Shown here piece after piece: positions 26,242 through 34,725 of a DNA stretch of 58,579 bases. Both the position numbers and the translations under genes were made by a program. This DNA is from JABCPE02 sp963516475 (lineage in GTDB: Bacteria > Bacteroidota > Bacteroidia > Flavobacteriales > Weeksellaceae). The notes beneath the pieces are model-generated. The model worked only from the letters and a program-made list of their open reading frames with translations, was not told the origin of the DNA and ran no database searches. The stretch is taken from the NCBI GenBank assembly GCA_963516475.1, contig CAUQBR010000011.1, forward strand, positions 1-58,579. Direction: 5' to 3'. The number at the start of each line of letters is the position of its first letter. Position 1 is the first letter of the stretch.

Positions 26242-26249
26242 CAAATTTA
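26242..26249 (-). promoter_or_regulatory. -7 box before the MBOAT gene
   Basis: TAAATTTG on the minus strand matches TAnnTTTG and ends 16 bases before the MBOAT ATG. No -33 TTG at the normal spacing. Confidence 0.35.
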
Positions 26250-26349
26250 AGAAAAATAAATATACTAAAGTCATTTGACCATGATAAAATATCAAAAATT
26301 TGATAGCAATGGCACTCAAATGAAACCATGCTTGGAATTATTGAAATCT

Positions 26350-26383
26350 TTTGCTTTAAATCAAAGCTTAATTCTTATCTTTG
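26350..26383 (+). promoter_or_regulatory. promoter before the 26401 glycosyltransferase
   Basis: TTTG (26350-26353) and TATCTTTG (26376-26383) are separated by 22 bases, close to the 19-21 usual in this phylum. The box ends 17 bases before the ATG at 26401. This argues against the longer frame from 26275. Confidence 0.5.
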
Positions 26384-26400
26384 TTCAAATTCTTAGCAAT

Positions 26401-27282
26401 ATGAAGCCACTAGTAAGTGTTATAATGATTACTTACGGACACGAAAAATATATTGAAGAAGCCATAAGAGGTGTTTTTCTTCAAAAAACCAATTTCCCTT
26501 TAGAATTAATTATTTCAAATGACAAATCACCCGATTCTACAGACGAAATAATAAAAAACATCATAAAATCTGCTCCAGAAAACATTTCGGTGAACTACAT
26601 CCAGCATCTAGAAAACATCGGTATGCTTCCTAATTTTATTTCTACCCTTAAAATGGCAGAAGGAAAATATATCGCTGTATGCGAGGGAGATGACTACTGG
26701 ACAGATGAAAACAAACTCCAAAAACAAATAGACTTTTTAGAGAAAAACGAAGATTTTACTCTTACTTTTCACAATGTTTTCATTCGAAATGGCGAAACAC
26801 TTAGAATGGATTTGGATTATGAAAAAAGACTGAGCAGTAAGGATATTTACACAATAGATGATTTGTCTAAAGGAAATTTCATCCACACTCTTTCTGTTGT
26901 TTTCAGAAATATGGAAATAGAGTTTCCAGAATGGTATTTCTCTTCTTTTTTAGGTGATTATCCCATTTGGCTGTGGCTTTCTAAAAAGGGAAAAATCAAG
27001 TATTTCCCAGAAAAAATGGGCATATATAGAGAAAATGTAGGCGTATGGAGTGGTAAATCTCAAGAGGAGAGAGAGTTTAAAACTATGCTTGTACTCCGAA
27101 ATCTTATCCCAGATTTTGAGATGCTCCCTGATGTCAAAAAAAACTTAACATACACAAAAAATATTTATATAAAAAACTTTTTAAAACAGAAAAGTTTTGC
27201 TGAAATTGTAACATCACCATATTTTTCAGAATTAAAGTATAAAGATAAATTTAAGCTTGTAGTTAAAAGTATATTTAAATAA
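26401..27282 (+). CDS. family 2 glycosyltransferase
   Basis: A 293-residue GT-A glycosyltransferase that moves a sugar from a nucleotide-sugar donor to a growing glycan. The start MKPLVSVIMITYGHEKYIEEAI is the standard GT2 opening strand. SNDKSPDSTDEI holds the nucleotide-binding Asp, and EGDDYWTDENK is the metal-binding DxD region. The frame could open at 26275, but the extra 42 residues lack family similarity and contain the promoter box. It is cytoplasmic, with no membrane helix. It converges with the next GT2 gene, only 13 bases apart. Donor and acceptor sugars cannot be told. Confidence 0.88.
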   Translation: MKPLVSVIMITYGHEKYIEEAIRGVFLQKTNFPLELIISNDKSPDSTDEIIKNIIKSAPENISVNYIQHLENIGMLPNFISTLKMAEGKYIAVCEGDDYWTDENKLQKQIDFLEKNEDFTLTFHNVFIRNGETLRMDLDYEKRLSSKDIYTIDDLSKGNFIHTLSVVFRNMEIEFPEWYFSSFLGDYPIWLWLSKKGKIKYFPEKMGIYRENVGVWSGKSQEEREFKTMLVLRNLIPDFEMLPDVKKNLTYTKNIYIKNFLKQKSFAEIVTSPYFSELKYKDKFKLVVKSIFK

Positions 27283-27295
27283 AGCTAAATAATAT

Positions 27296-28243
27296 TTATC
27301 TTTTCTTATCCATAATCTTATCCGTTAAAAATAATATTCTACTTCGTATAGGATACTTGTTTATAAATTCATTTTTTAGAGAATCATATCTCTTTTTAAT
27401 GGACTTCGAAATATTATAGGAAGCATATTTTTCATGCTCTCCTTCTATAATAACATTGATTTTATAAAACCTTAATAGTCTTTTTAATAATTTTTTATAA
27501 CCTGAAAAATGTATAGGTTCTGTATCAAAAATTCTCATGAGTCTAGTTTTTCCTTTCTTTGTCTTGTCAAAAAAAACGCCGCCCACCTGCTGCTCTTGGT
27601 GAGTTCTATAATAGAATAACTTGTCATTCAAGAGTTCAAAACGCCCTTTTCTTGCTGTATTTACAGCTATCCATTCATCATGGTGATAGTCTTTTAAAAC
27701 TGGAAAAGGTATTATTTCAGGTTTTAAAGCTGCTCTAAACGCCATAGAAGCGCCTGTTGCAATATTACAATGAAGTATTATTTCAAAATAATCAATGCTT
27801 TTCCCTTTTCCTTTCAAAAATACAGGAGCATCCCAAAGAGAATATTTCTCATGAACAGTTCCATTTTCATCAATGCAGAATCCATTAGTTGCCACCGCAT
27901 CTATTTCAGCGTGATTATCCAGAAAAGAAACTATTTTTTCAGCTTTGTTTTCTGCCCAGATATCATCTTGGTCACTTAGGAAGATGATATCTTTACTGCA
28001 TAGAGAAATTGCTTTTTCAAAGTTTTTGACGCTTCGCAGATTGATTTCATTAAAATGTATTTTGAATATCTCTGGATATTGTTCCTGATATTCTGCCAAT
28101 ATTTCGGGAGTTCTATCAGTAGAGCCATCATCACAGACCACTATTTCACTCGGTCTATGTGTCTGATTGAGAATGGAATCTATCTGCTGATGGATGTATT
28201 TTTCCCCATTATACGAACACAAAGCTACAGAATACGATGTCAT
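27296..28243 (-). CDS. family 2 glycosyltransferase, rhamnosyltransferase-like
   Basis: A 315-residue GT2 protein. SVALCSYNGEKYIHQQIDSI begins the nucleotide-binding fold, CDDGSTDRTPEI holds the UDP/dTDP-binding Asp pair, and LSDQDDIWAENK is the DxD/metal region; this set is typical of the RfbF/WbbL-like rhamnosyl group. A basic C-terminal segment may lie on the membrane surface. It is the last gene of a tight minus-strand set (29977 to 27296) with a one-base gap to the gene upstream. Likely part of LPS or capsule assembly; the sugar is an inference. Confidence 0.87.
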   Translation of the reverse strand: MTSYSVALCSYNGEKYIHQQIDSILNQTHRPSEIVVCDDGSTDRTPEILAEYQEQYPEIFKIHFNEINLRSVKNFEKAISLCSKDIIFLSDQDDIWAENKAEKIVSFLDNHAEIDAVATNGFCIDENGTVHEKYSLWDAPVFLKGKGKSIDYFEIILHCNIATGASMAFRAALKPEIIPFPVLKDYHHDEWIAVNTARKGRFELLNDKLFYYRTHQEQQVGGVFFDKTKKGKTRLMRIFDTEPIHFSGYKKLLKRLLRFYKINVIIEGEHEKYASYNISKSIKKRYDSLKNEFINKYPIRSRILFLTDKIMDKKR

Positions 28244-28244
28244 T

Positions 28245-29216
28245 TTAATTATTTTCTAAATTAAAAACTCGCTCTACCCATTTTTCCAGAGTATATTTTT
28301 TATAAATTCCCTCGGGAAGTGACTGGTACGGAGTTTCAAAAAATTCTTTTGTAATATTACTAAAATCTTTATTTAAGACCAAAATATTATTGGGATTGTA
28401 GAAATCATAATTTTTTATTTTTTCATTGTCCGTGATTATTTTTTTCTCCAATGCCATCGCCTCAAACACACGGAAACTCAACCCATACTGGTTTTCTCTC
28501 ATTAGGTCTAAAATAACTTTTGTCCTTTTATAAAACTCCGGCAGGTTTTCGTGATTTATTCTCTTTCTGGTGAAAACTATTTTATTCTTCGAAAAAGGCT
28601 TCATCAGCTGATTTTTCCAGCTTTTTTTTCCGATAACATACAGGTCAAATTTTAATCTCAGCTCCTCAAATTTCTGTGAAAGAACATCCAGCTGTTTTAT
28701 TCTTTTTTTGTCGTAGGAGGTTATGTAGAGAGCATCCTCACTTGGGTTTTGCTTTTCTTGTGACAAAAACGGCAGATAATTATAATTTGTCAATCTTTCA
28801 AATCCGTGTTTTTCAATGTCTTTGTCATCAAACGAATAGATTTTATCAAAAAAATGCAGCTTATCCTGCACAGGGCATCTATCTAGATTATCATACAAAA
28901 ATGTAATGAACCTATTGGTGCATTTTTTCATATATTCTAAAGTAGAATGGTCAAAAGTATCCGCATTTAAAACCAAAATCTGGTCCTGATGTCCCAGCTT
29001 ATCCAACTGCTCTATCACAAACTTTTGTCTCTTTTGGTATTTTAGGTTTTTGCCCAAAAATACTTTAGAAAAAAGATTGGTCAATCTCTCCCCGAAATTC
29101 TCATAAGAAACCGCCCCTATCTTGATGTGGTTCGCCTCTATTCCCTTTTCCTTCAAGGTCTCTACGATATGGGCATCATAACCCCAAAAATCAAAACTGA
29201 TAACGCAAATTTTCAT
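28245..29216 (-). CDS. CgeB-like glycosyltransferase
   Basis: A 323-residue protein of the GT-B-like CgeB/LPS-glycosyltransferase type. The C-terminal half carries the acceptable signature: VILDLMRENQYGLSFRVFEA-type text with the EAMALEKKIITDN motif, as in spore-maturation CgeB and lipopolysaccharide core enzymes. The N-terminal half (MKICVISFDFWGYDAHIVETL) fits the acceptor domain. It overlaps the upstream GT2 by four bases and ends one base before the downstream GT2, so all three are coupled. It should work on the same glycan as those two; the sugar is unknown. Confidence 0.75.
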   Translation of the reverse strand: MKICVISFDFWGYDAHIVETLKEKGIEANHIKIGAVSYENFGERLTNLFSKVFLGKNLKYQKRQKFVIEQLDKLGHQDQILVLNADTFDHSTLEYMKKCTNRFITFLYDNLDRCPVQDKLHFFDKIYSFDDKDIEKHGFERLTNYNYLPFLSQEKQNPSEDALYITSYDKKRIKQLDVLSQKFEELRLKFDLYVIGKKSWKNQLMKPFSKNKIVFTRKRINHENLPEFYKRTKVILDLMRENQYGLSFRVFEAMALEKKIITDNEKIKNYDFYNPNNILVLNKDFSNITKEFFETPYQSLPEGIYKKYTLEKWVERVFNLENN

Positions 29217-29977
29217 TTTCTTTCTTCTCTTTTTAGGGATTCATAAGTTTCATAAACACTGAGTGTCTGTAATTTACACAATTCAAAGCCATCTTTCCCA
29301 TCTAAAATTCCTAATTTTAAAATATAAGATTTAAAGAATTTAAAGGCTGTTTTTGCCATCTGTGTGAAAAAACTATATTTTTTCCCTTTTTCAAAAAGTT
29401 CCTTTCCTTTCAGCTCTCCGTAGTGAATCATTTTCTTGCGGTAAGATTCTTTATCAGCCACAGAATAGTGAAGAAGTTTGTTTTTCAGAGAACCGATATT
29501 TTCCTTTATATCAAGGGTTTCGTGTACTTTTTTCTCGGTGATGTATCTTGTTTTAGATTTTCTAAAAAGCCTAAAATTCTTATCATTCTGAGTTCCTGAA
29601 TAGTTGATAGGCTTTCCTTCAAAAAAGAATTTACGATAAAAATAATAAGCATCCTTTTTGTTCTCAGAATTTAGAGTTTCTATGATTTCCGCTTTCAGCT
29701 CTGGCGTGATTCTCTCATCTCCATCCAAAAACAAAACCCAGTCATTTTTAGCATTATCCAAAGCCAAATTTCGCTGTTTTGTAAAGTTTTCAAATTTATT
29801 TTGAATGATTTTCACATTCGGAAAAGTTTCAGCAATTTCTAAAGTTCTATCCGTGCTGAAAGAATCCACGATAACGATTTCATCACAAAAATCAAAGCAT
29901 TCCAATACTTCACGAATGTTTTTTTCCTCATTGTGAGTGATAATAAGTCCACTAACTTTTTCCTTGGATACAAGCAT
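29213..29977 (-). CDS. family 2 glycosyltransferase, WaaE/KdtX-like
   Basis: A 254-residue GT2 protein resembling the LPS inner-core beta-glucosyltransferase group (WaaE/KdtX). SGLIITHNEEKNIREVLE, VDSFSTDRTLEIAE and the FLDGDERITPEL metal site are the family marks. The ATG at 29977 is preferred over the TTG one codon earlier. It leads the coupled set of three glycosyltransferases, overlapping the next gene by four bases. Acting on the lipid A-proximal core is inferred from resemblance only. Confidence 0.87.
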   Translation of the reverse strand: MLVSKEKVSGLIITHNEEKNIREVLECFDFCDEIVIVDSFSTDRTLEIAETFPNVKIIQNKFENFTKQRNLALDNAKNDWVLFLDGDERITPELKAEIIETLNSENKKDAYYFYRKFFFEGKPINYSGTQNDKNFRLFRKSKTRYITEKKVHETLDIKENIGSLKNKLLHYSVADKESYRKKMIHYGELKGKELFEKGKKYSFFTQMAKTAFKFFKSYILKLGILDGKDGFELCKLQTLSVYETYESLKREERK

Positions 29978-30062
29978 CAAATCATAGTTTTCACAAAGTT
30001 AATAATATTTATGTATTTTGAAATATTTAGCCCTAAAATAAATATTTTCGATGCGAAAAAGT

Positions 30063-30070
30063 TATATTTG
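30063..30070 (+). promoter_or_regulatory. -7 box before the APC permease
   Basis: TATATTTG matches TAnnTTTG and ends 26 bases before the ATG at 30097. It also makes the overlapping frame from 30051 unlikely to be translated. Confidence 0.4.
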
Positions 30071-30096
30071 TTGCCCTAAACGACTAAAATCAAATA

Positions 30097-31461
30097 ATGG
30101 GACAGAAATTAGAGGTAAGATACGGGCTGTTCATGGCGGTGTCCATGGTGGTCGGACAGATGGTTGGTTCTGGTATTTTCTTCAAAGTAGACGATGTTTT
30201 AGCCTCCACCAATGGCAATGTTTATGCGGGTGTGATGGGCTTTATCATCGTGGGAATCAGTGTGGTTTTTTCTGCGGCATCTATGGCCAATTACGCCATT
30301 TTCTCTCCAAAGGAAGGCGGTATCCTGCATTATGTGGAATTTCGCTACGGGAAAAGAGCCGCAGCTTATGTGGGCTGGGTTTATTTCATTATGTTTTTAC
30401 CTTTGCTGGCGGGAGTTTTGCTCACGGTATCAGGGATTTACATCTCTCATTTCCTTGCGGAGTTTATCCATTTTGAACCTAATTTCCTGCATTATTCACT
30501 GATAGGCTGGTGCAATGGAGTTATATTTCTATTCCTTAATATTTTCAGACCAAAATCCAGCGGTGTTTTTTTACAATTAACCGCAGTTTTAAAGCTGTTT
30601 CCGCTCATTTTCATTGCTGCTTTTGGAATTATCAGCCTTTTAGGAAATGACACCGAACCACTAAATCAAATTGAAAATCAAGCCTTAATCTCTTCCAATG
30701 AAACTAACTTTTGGCTTTTAGTAGGCGCAAGTTTCATTCCTATCGCCTTTTCTATGGATGGATGGTATATCGCTATGCAAATTTCTGGAGAAATCAAAGA
30801 TTCACAGAAAAACCTTCCAAAAGCCTTAATATCAGGAACTTTGATAGTCTTGGTGGTTTATGTTTTTTATTATTTAGGAATTGTCTCCAAAATGAACAGT
30901 AATGAAATACGACAGCTGGGCGACACCTACATCATTGAATTTTCAAGAAAAATTTCCTCTGAAGCAGGTGCGATAGCCATACAGCTATTTATAATCATCT
31001 CTGTATTAGGAACTTGCAACGGACTTGTTCTCGCAAATACCCGCGCTCCTTACCAATTCTACAATTTGGAATATTCTAAAAAATTCCTGAATCTGGGAAG
31101 TATCAGTAAAAGAACTGGAATGCCGGTAAATAGCGCTTTGGTAGGCTTCGGGCTGATGAGCGTTTATCTTTTTATTTTTTATTTATCTAATACCAATCCA
31201 TTCCTAAAAGAACTAAATTACGACATATCAGCCATTCCCATTCTGTTCATTTATGTGGTTAATTTTTGTTTGTATTTAGGGCTTTTTAAATTGTTTAGAG
31301 AACATTTACTAAAAAATAAACCGCTGAAATACACCATGCTGTTTTTTGCTCTGATAGGGACTTGTGTGGTTTTAGCAGGGACACTTTCATCTCCTAATGG
31401 ATTGTCTTATTTAGTAATCGCTGTGCTCTTTATTTTACTTGGAAAATTAGGCGTAAAATAA
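30097..31461 (+). CDS. APC-superfamily amino acid permease
   Basis: A 454-residue inner-membrane transporter with about 12 hydrophobic helices. The first helix carries VVGQMVGSGIFF, the glycine-rich substrate-binding bend of APC transporters, and the TM6-7 region has FIPIAFSMDGWYIAMQISGEIKDSQ with the conserved acidic/Gly pair before a cytoplasmic loop. Length is normal. The substrate (amino acid or related amine) and whether it is antiporter or symporter cannot be read. It stands alone between the glycosyltransferase block and accC and ends in a bidirectional hairpin. Confidence 0.9.
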   Translation: MGQKLEVRYGLFMAVSMVVGQMVGSGIFFKVDDVLASTNGNVYAGVMGFIIVGISVVFSAASMANYAIFSPKEGGILHYVEFRYGKRAAAYVGWVYFIMFLPLLAGVLLTVSGIYISHFLAEFIHFEPNFLHYSLIGWCNGVIFLFLNIFRPKSSGVFLQLTAVLKLFPLIFIAAFGIISLLGNDTEPLNQIENQALISSNETNFWLLVGASFIPIAFSMDGWYIAMQISGEIKDSQKNLPKALISGTLIVLVVYVFYYLGIVSKMNSNEIRQLGDTYIIEFSRKISSEAGAIAIQLFIIISVLGTCNGLVLANTRAPYQFYNLEYSKKFLNLGSISKRTGMPVNSALVGFGLMSVYLFIFYLSNTNPFLKELNYDISAIPILFIYVVNFCLYLGLFKLFREHLLKNKPLKYTMLFFALIGTCVVLAGTLSSPNGLSYLVIAVLFILLGKLGVK

Positions 31462-31477
31462 GCAATGCAAAAAATAA

Positions 31478-31510
31478 AAACACTACTAAATTTTAGTAGT
31501 GTTTCTTTTT
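31478..31510. terminator. bidirectional terminator
   Basis: AAACACTACTAAA and TTTAGTAGTGTTT pair with no mismatch, flanked by A- and T-runs. Shared by the convergent permease and accC. Confidence 0.9.
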
Positions 31511-31518
31511 TTTATTTA

Positions 31519-32874
31519 TTAGTGAAATTCATAATCTTTATCCATCACAAAAGTCTCCATGAACTTTGTTGTGTAATTTCCAGCAAGGAAATCAGGATTA
31601 TCCATCAACTGTCTGTGGAAAGGAATAGTGGTTTTCACTCCTTCTATATAAAACTCTTCCAAAGATCTTTTCATTTTAGCAATAGCCTCTTCTCTAGTCT
31701 GTGCTGTGATGATAAGTTTAGCAATCATAGAGTCATAGTTTGGTGGAATTGTATAACCAGCATATACATGCGTATCCACTCTCACACCATGTCCTCCAGG
31801 GATATTGAGCTGAGTAATTTTCCCAGGTGCAGGTCTAAAATCAGAATATGGATCTTCCGCGTTGATTCTACATTCTATAGAGTGCAATTTTGGATAATAA
31901 TTCTTTCCAAGAATTCTTTCTCCCGCAGCTAATAAAATTTGCTCACGGATAAGGTCATAATCTATAACCTGCTCTGTAATAGGGTGTTCCACCTGAATAC
32001 GAGTATTCATCTCCATGAAATAGAAGTTTCTGTGTTTATCAACCAAAAATTCTATCGTTCCAACTCCTTCATATCCAATATATTCAGCAGCTTTCACAGC
32101 GGCATTTCCCATTTTTTCACGAAGTTCTTCCGTCATAAAAGGAGACGGCGTTTCTTCTATCAATTTTTGATTTCTTCTCTGAATAGAGCAGTCTCTTTCT
32201 GATAAATGGCAAGCCCTTCCATATCTATCTCCAGCAATTTGGAATTCTATGTGTCTTGGCTCTTCTATCAGTTTTTCCATGTACATTCCACCATTCCCGA
32301 AAGCCGCTAAAGCCTCTTGAATAGTAGAATCCCAACTTTCTCTAAGCTCTTCTTTGCTCCAGATGGCACGCATTCCCTTACCACCACCACCTGCGGTAGC
32401 TTTTATCATTACAGGATAGCCGATTTTTTCAGCAATTTTCTCAGCTTCTTCCAAAGATTCTACAAGTCCATCAGACCCAGGAACACAAGGAATTCCAGCC
32501 GCTTTCATTGTTGCTTTCGCAGTGGCTTTGTCTCCCATTTTTTCTATTTGTTCTGGTGTAGCTCCTATGAATTTTATTCCATTTTTCTGACAAATTCTAG
32601 AAAAATTAGCATTTTCAGCCAAAAATCCATAACCAGGGTGAATGGCATCTGCATTCGTGATTTCTGCTGCTGCAATGATGTTAGGAATTTTTAGATAAGA
32701 ATCCTTACTCGCCGCAGGACCTATACATACCGCTTCATCCGCAAATCTTACATGCAGACTGTTTTTATCCGCGATTGAGTAGACTGCTACTGTTTTGATT
32801 CCCATCTCTTTACAAGTTCTGAGAATTCTCATCGCAATCTCTCCACGATTGGCAATTAATATCTTTTTAAACAT
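31519..32874 (-). CDS. accC: acetyl-CoA carboxylase, biotin carboxylase subunit
   Basis: Carboxylates the biotin on AccB with bicarbonate and ATP, the first half of malonyl-CoA formation in fatty acid synthesis. From the ATG at 32874 it is 451 residues: MFKKILIANRGEIAMR opens the N-terminal fold; the ATP-grasp has the glycine-rich KATAGGGGKGMR; MEMNTRIQVEHPITE and AEDPYSDFRPAPGKI are the catalytic and C-terminal marks. A longer frame from 32892 adds six residues without similarity. accB lies 37 bases upstream; the two form one unit with its own promoter at 33402. Confidence 0.97.
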   Translation of the reverse strand: MFKKILIANRGEIAMRILRTCKEMGIKTVAVYSIADKNSLHVRFADEAVCIGPAASKDSYLKIPNIIAAAEITNADAIHPGYGFLAENANFSRICQKNGIKFIGATPEQIEKMGDKATAKATMKAAGIPCVPGSDGLVESLEEAEKIAEKIGYPVMIKATAGGGGKGMRAIWSKEELRESWDSTIQEALAAFGNGGMYMEKLIEEPRHIEFQIAGDRYGRACHLSERDCSIQRRNQKLIEETPSPFMTEELREKMGNAAVKAAEYIGYEGVGTIEFLVDKHRNFYFMEMNTRIQVEHPITEQVIDYDLIREQILLAAGERILGKNYYPKLHSIECRINAEDPYSDFRPAPGKITQLNIPGGHGVRVDTHVYAGYTIPPNYDSMIAKLIITAQTREEAIAKMKRSLEEFYIEGVKTTIPFHRQLMDNPDFLAGNYTTKFMETFVMDKDYEFH

Positions 32875-32911
32875 TATTTTTCTGTTTATCAATTACAATG
32901 AATAGAGTAAT

Positions 32912-33382
32912 TTATGATGGATCTACTAAGAATAATGGCTGGTCGTACTCTACAGGAGTAGCGTCATCCACCAAGATTTTTACGATTTTTCCACTCACTT
33001 CAGACTCTATCTGATTGAATAATTTCATGGCTTCCACCACACAAATAACCGTTCCTTCTGTGATTTCGCTTCCTACACTTACGAAAGGCTCTTTGTCTGG
33101 AGCTGGTTTTCTGTAGAAAGTACCAATGATAGGAGATTTTATCGTGATGTATTTACCATTATCTGCTGGTTCTGCTGAGTTTGCAGAAACTTCTTGCTCT
33201 GGCTGTGCAGCAGGAGCTGTATTTACCACTGGTTGAACTTGTGTCATCTGTGGCGTTGTCACCACCGTACCAAATGTATGATTGGTAATATTGATTTCAA
33301 AATCCTTAGTTTTGTATTTTACTCCGGCTACATCAGCCTTTGAAACAAATTTAATAAGGTTTTGTAAGTCTTTAATATCCAT
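32912..33382 (-). CDS. accB: biotin carboxyl carrier protein of acetyl-CoA carboxylase
   Basis: The 156-residue carrier for the carboxybiotin. An N-terminal helical segment (1-35) is followed by a Pro/Ala/Gln-rich linker (about 43-75) and the biotinyl domain (76-156) with the modified lysine at position 120 in VVEAMKLFNQ. It is cotranscribed with accC. In this phylum rpmF and yceD usually precede it, as they do here, but a hairpin lies between rpmF and accB, so the carboxylase genes likely have separate control. Confidence 0.96.
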   Translation of the reverse strand: MDIKDLQNLIKFVSKADVAGVKYKTKDFEINITNHTFGTVVTTPQMTQVQPVVNTAPAAQPEQEVSANSAEPADNGKYITIKSPIIGTFYRKPAPDKEPFVSVGSEITEGTVICVVEAMKLFNQIESEVSGKIVKILVDDATPVEYDQPLFLVDPS

Positions 33383-33401
33383 AAAAAATAATTTTATTAT
33401 T

Positions 33402-33409
33402 CAAATATA
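33402..33409 (-). promoter_or_regulatory. -7 box of accB-accC
   Basis: TATATTTG on the minus strand, 19 bases before the accB ATG and just after the rpmF terminator hairpin. It supports an independent accBC transcript. Confidence 0.5.
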
Positions 33410-33425
33410 GTAAATAAACACAAAA

Positions 33426-33455
33426 AACCATTCACTTTTGTAAAAAAGAATGGTT
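33426..33455 (-). terminator. terminator after rpmF
   Basis: On the minus strand AACCATTC pairs with GAATGGTT around a 14-base loop, followed by TTTTTTG. It can end the yceD-rpmF transcript. Confidence 0.7.
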
Positions 33456-33501
33456 CTATATTTCTACCATGATTTTTGGAGATTTTACCAAAAATCTATC
33501 G

Positions 33502-33699
33502 TTATTCTGCAGATTCTACTTCTTTTTCAAGAACTACTTTACCTCTGTAGTAAAGTTTTCCTTCATGCCAGTGAGCTCTGTGATATAGGTGTAATTCACC
33601 TGTTGTAGCATCTTTTGCCAATTGAGGAACTACTGCTTTGTAGTGAGTTCTTCTTTTATCTCTTCTTGTAGATGACTGTCTTCTTTTAGGATGTGCCAT
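33502..33699 (-). CDS. rpmF: 50S ribosomal protein L32
   Basis: A 65-residue ribosomal protein, highly basic at the N-terminus: MAHPKRRQSSTRRDKRRTHY is the family signature. The zinc-ribbon Cys residues found in some L32 proteins are absent (ATTGELHLYHRAHW keeps only His); this Cys-free form is common in the phylum. It follows yceD after 32 bases and is probably cotranscribed. Confidence 0.97.
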   Translation of the reverse strand: MAHPKRRQSSTRRDKRRTHYKAVVPQLAKDATTGELHLYHRAHWHEGKLYYRGKVVLEKEVESAE

Positions 33700-33731
33700 T
33701 TCTAATAATTTTTAGCTTTTTATATTAACTT

Positions 33732-34259
33732 TTATTTTCTCAATTTATTCAACGCTTCCCATCTTGGATCTATGTCTTCATCATCCGCCTTTTCTTCATT
33801 TATTTTAGGACTGAATTTATCCAACAAGTCTTGGAATTCTTCGTTTTCTAGTGCCGTAGGAGATACTTTCTTCATAGGAATAGCAAGAACTACTGCTTCA
33901 TAGATAAACTGAGCAATATTAAACTCACTATAGTGATGAGGAATTGTAATGATCTCTTCATTACTATCATCATATTCTTCTCCAAACTTTACTAAGAATT
34001 TTATTTTATTATTTATCGGATACTGGAATTTTTCATTGCTGATATCACAAGTCAAATCCACTGTTCCTGAAACAGAAATTACAAAATCCAAAAAAGTAGA
34101 ATGCTTTTCAAGTAAAACTTTACTAACTATTTTGGTATTTTCAAATTCTTCTTCAGCCTCAAATAAATCAAAGAACTGCTGATCAACACAGAACTCAAAC
34201 TCATGTTTTCCTTGCTTTAGACTAGAAAAACTGATGTCATAGTTTCTATATTTGTCCAT
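33732..34259 (-). CDS. yceD: YceD/DUF177 protein
   Basis: A 175-residue DUF177 protein, the usual partner upstream of rpmF. In Bacteria and plastids YceD-type proteins aid 23S rRNA accumulation; the mechanism is not settled. Family marks include the VSGTVDLTCDISNEKFQYPI stretch and a late acidic segment with DPRWEALNKLRK at the end (the DPR-W-L motif). It has a single Cys in the core, not the CxxC seen in many members. Confidence 0.88.
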   Translation of the reverse strand: MDKYRNYDISFSSLKQGKHEFEFCVDQQFFDLFEAEEEFENTKIVSKVLLEKHSTFLDFVISVSGTVDLTCDISNEKFQYPINNKIKFLVKFGEEYDDSNEEIITIPHHYSEFNIAQFIYEAVVLAIPMKKVSPTALENEEFQDLLDKFSPKINEEKADDEDIDPRWEALNKLRK

Positions 34260-34318
34260 AATAGGTTTGCAAAAGTACTTTTTTTTTCTAAAACAACAAA
34301 ATTATCTATGAAAAAAAG

Positions 34319-34714
34319 TTACTTTCTTTTAAATTTCAATAACAAAACATTGTCTTTATACAACTCCAAAGAGGTTTCGTTGATTACATATTTATTCACT
34401 TTTTCAAGTAAATTTAGATAATCTTCTTCCACAGAAATATTATCACAAAGCATTCGTGTCGCTCCTATACTTTTTACTTGAAAAGTTCCTTTTGGATTTG
34501 TAACTAATTCCGAAAAATAATTATTACACCCAGAAAAACCTGAAACTCTGCCCTTTGCTATTTCTAGAGTAATTCCGGAGTTTGTCCTAGTATTTTCCTC
34601 CAAAATCCAGCTGGTATTATTCAACTGTACACTCTCTTTCTTTCCTGCAACAGATGCATTGGAACAAGATAATGACAAAACAAGCACAGCTGTTAGTGAA
34701 ATTATTTTTTTCAT
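34319..34714 (-). CDS. META-domain lipoprotein, HslJ-like
   Basis: A 131-residue lipoprotein: the leader ends in LSLSC, Cys17. The remaining part is one META domain (NNTSWILEE near 32, FSGCNNYFSELVTN near 60, IGATRMLCD near 85). META proteins such as HslJ are envelope stress or drug-resistance linked in other bacteria; the function here is not known. It lies 11 bases behind pheT on the same strand and may be read through from it. Confidence 0.85.
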   Translation of the reverse strand: MKKIISLTAVLVLSLSCSNASVAGKKESVQLNNTSWILEENTRTNSGITLEIAKGRVSGFSGCNNYFSELVTNPKGTFQVKSIGATRMLCDNISVEEDYLNLLEKVNKYVINETSLELYKDNVLLLKFKRK

Positions 34715-34725
34715 AATTCGTGTAT

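Noticed and set aside
30051..30476. 141-codon frame at the permease start
   Set aside because: Overlaps the APC permease in another frame; Cys/Gly-rich text without family features.
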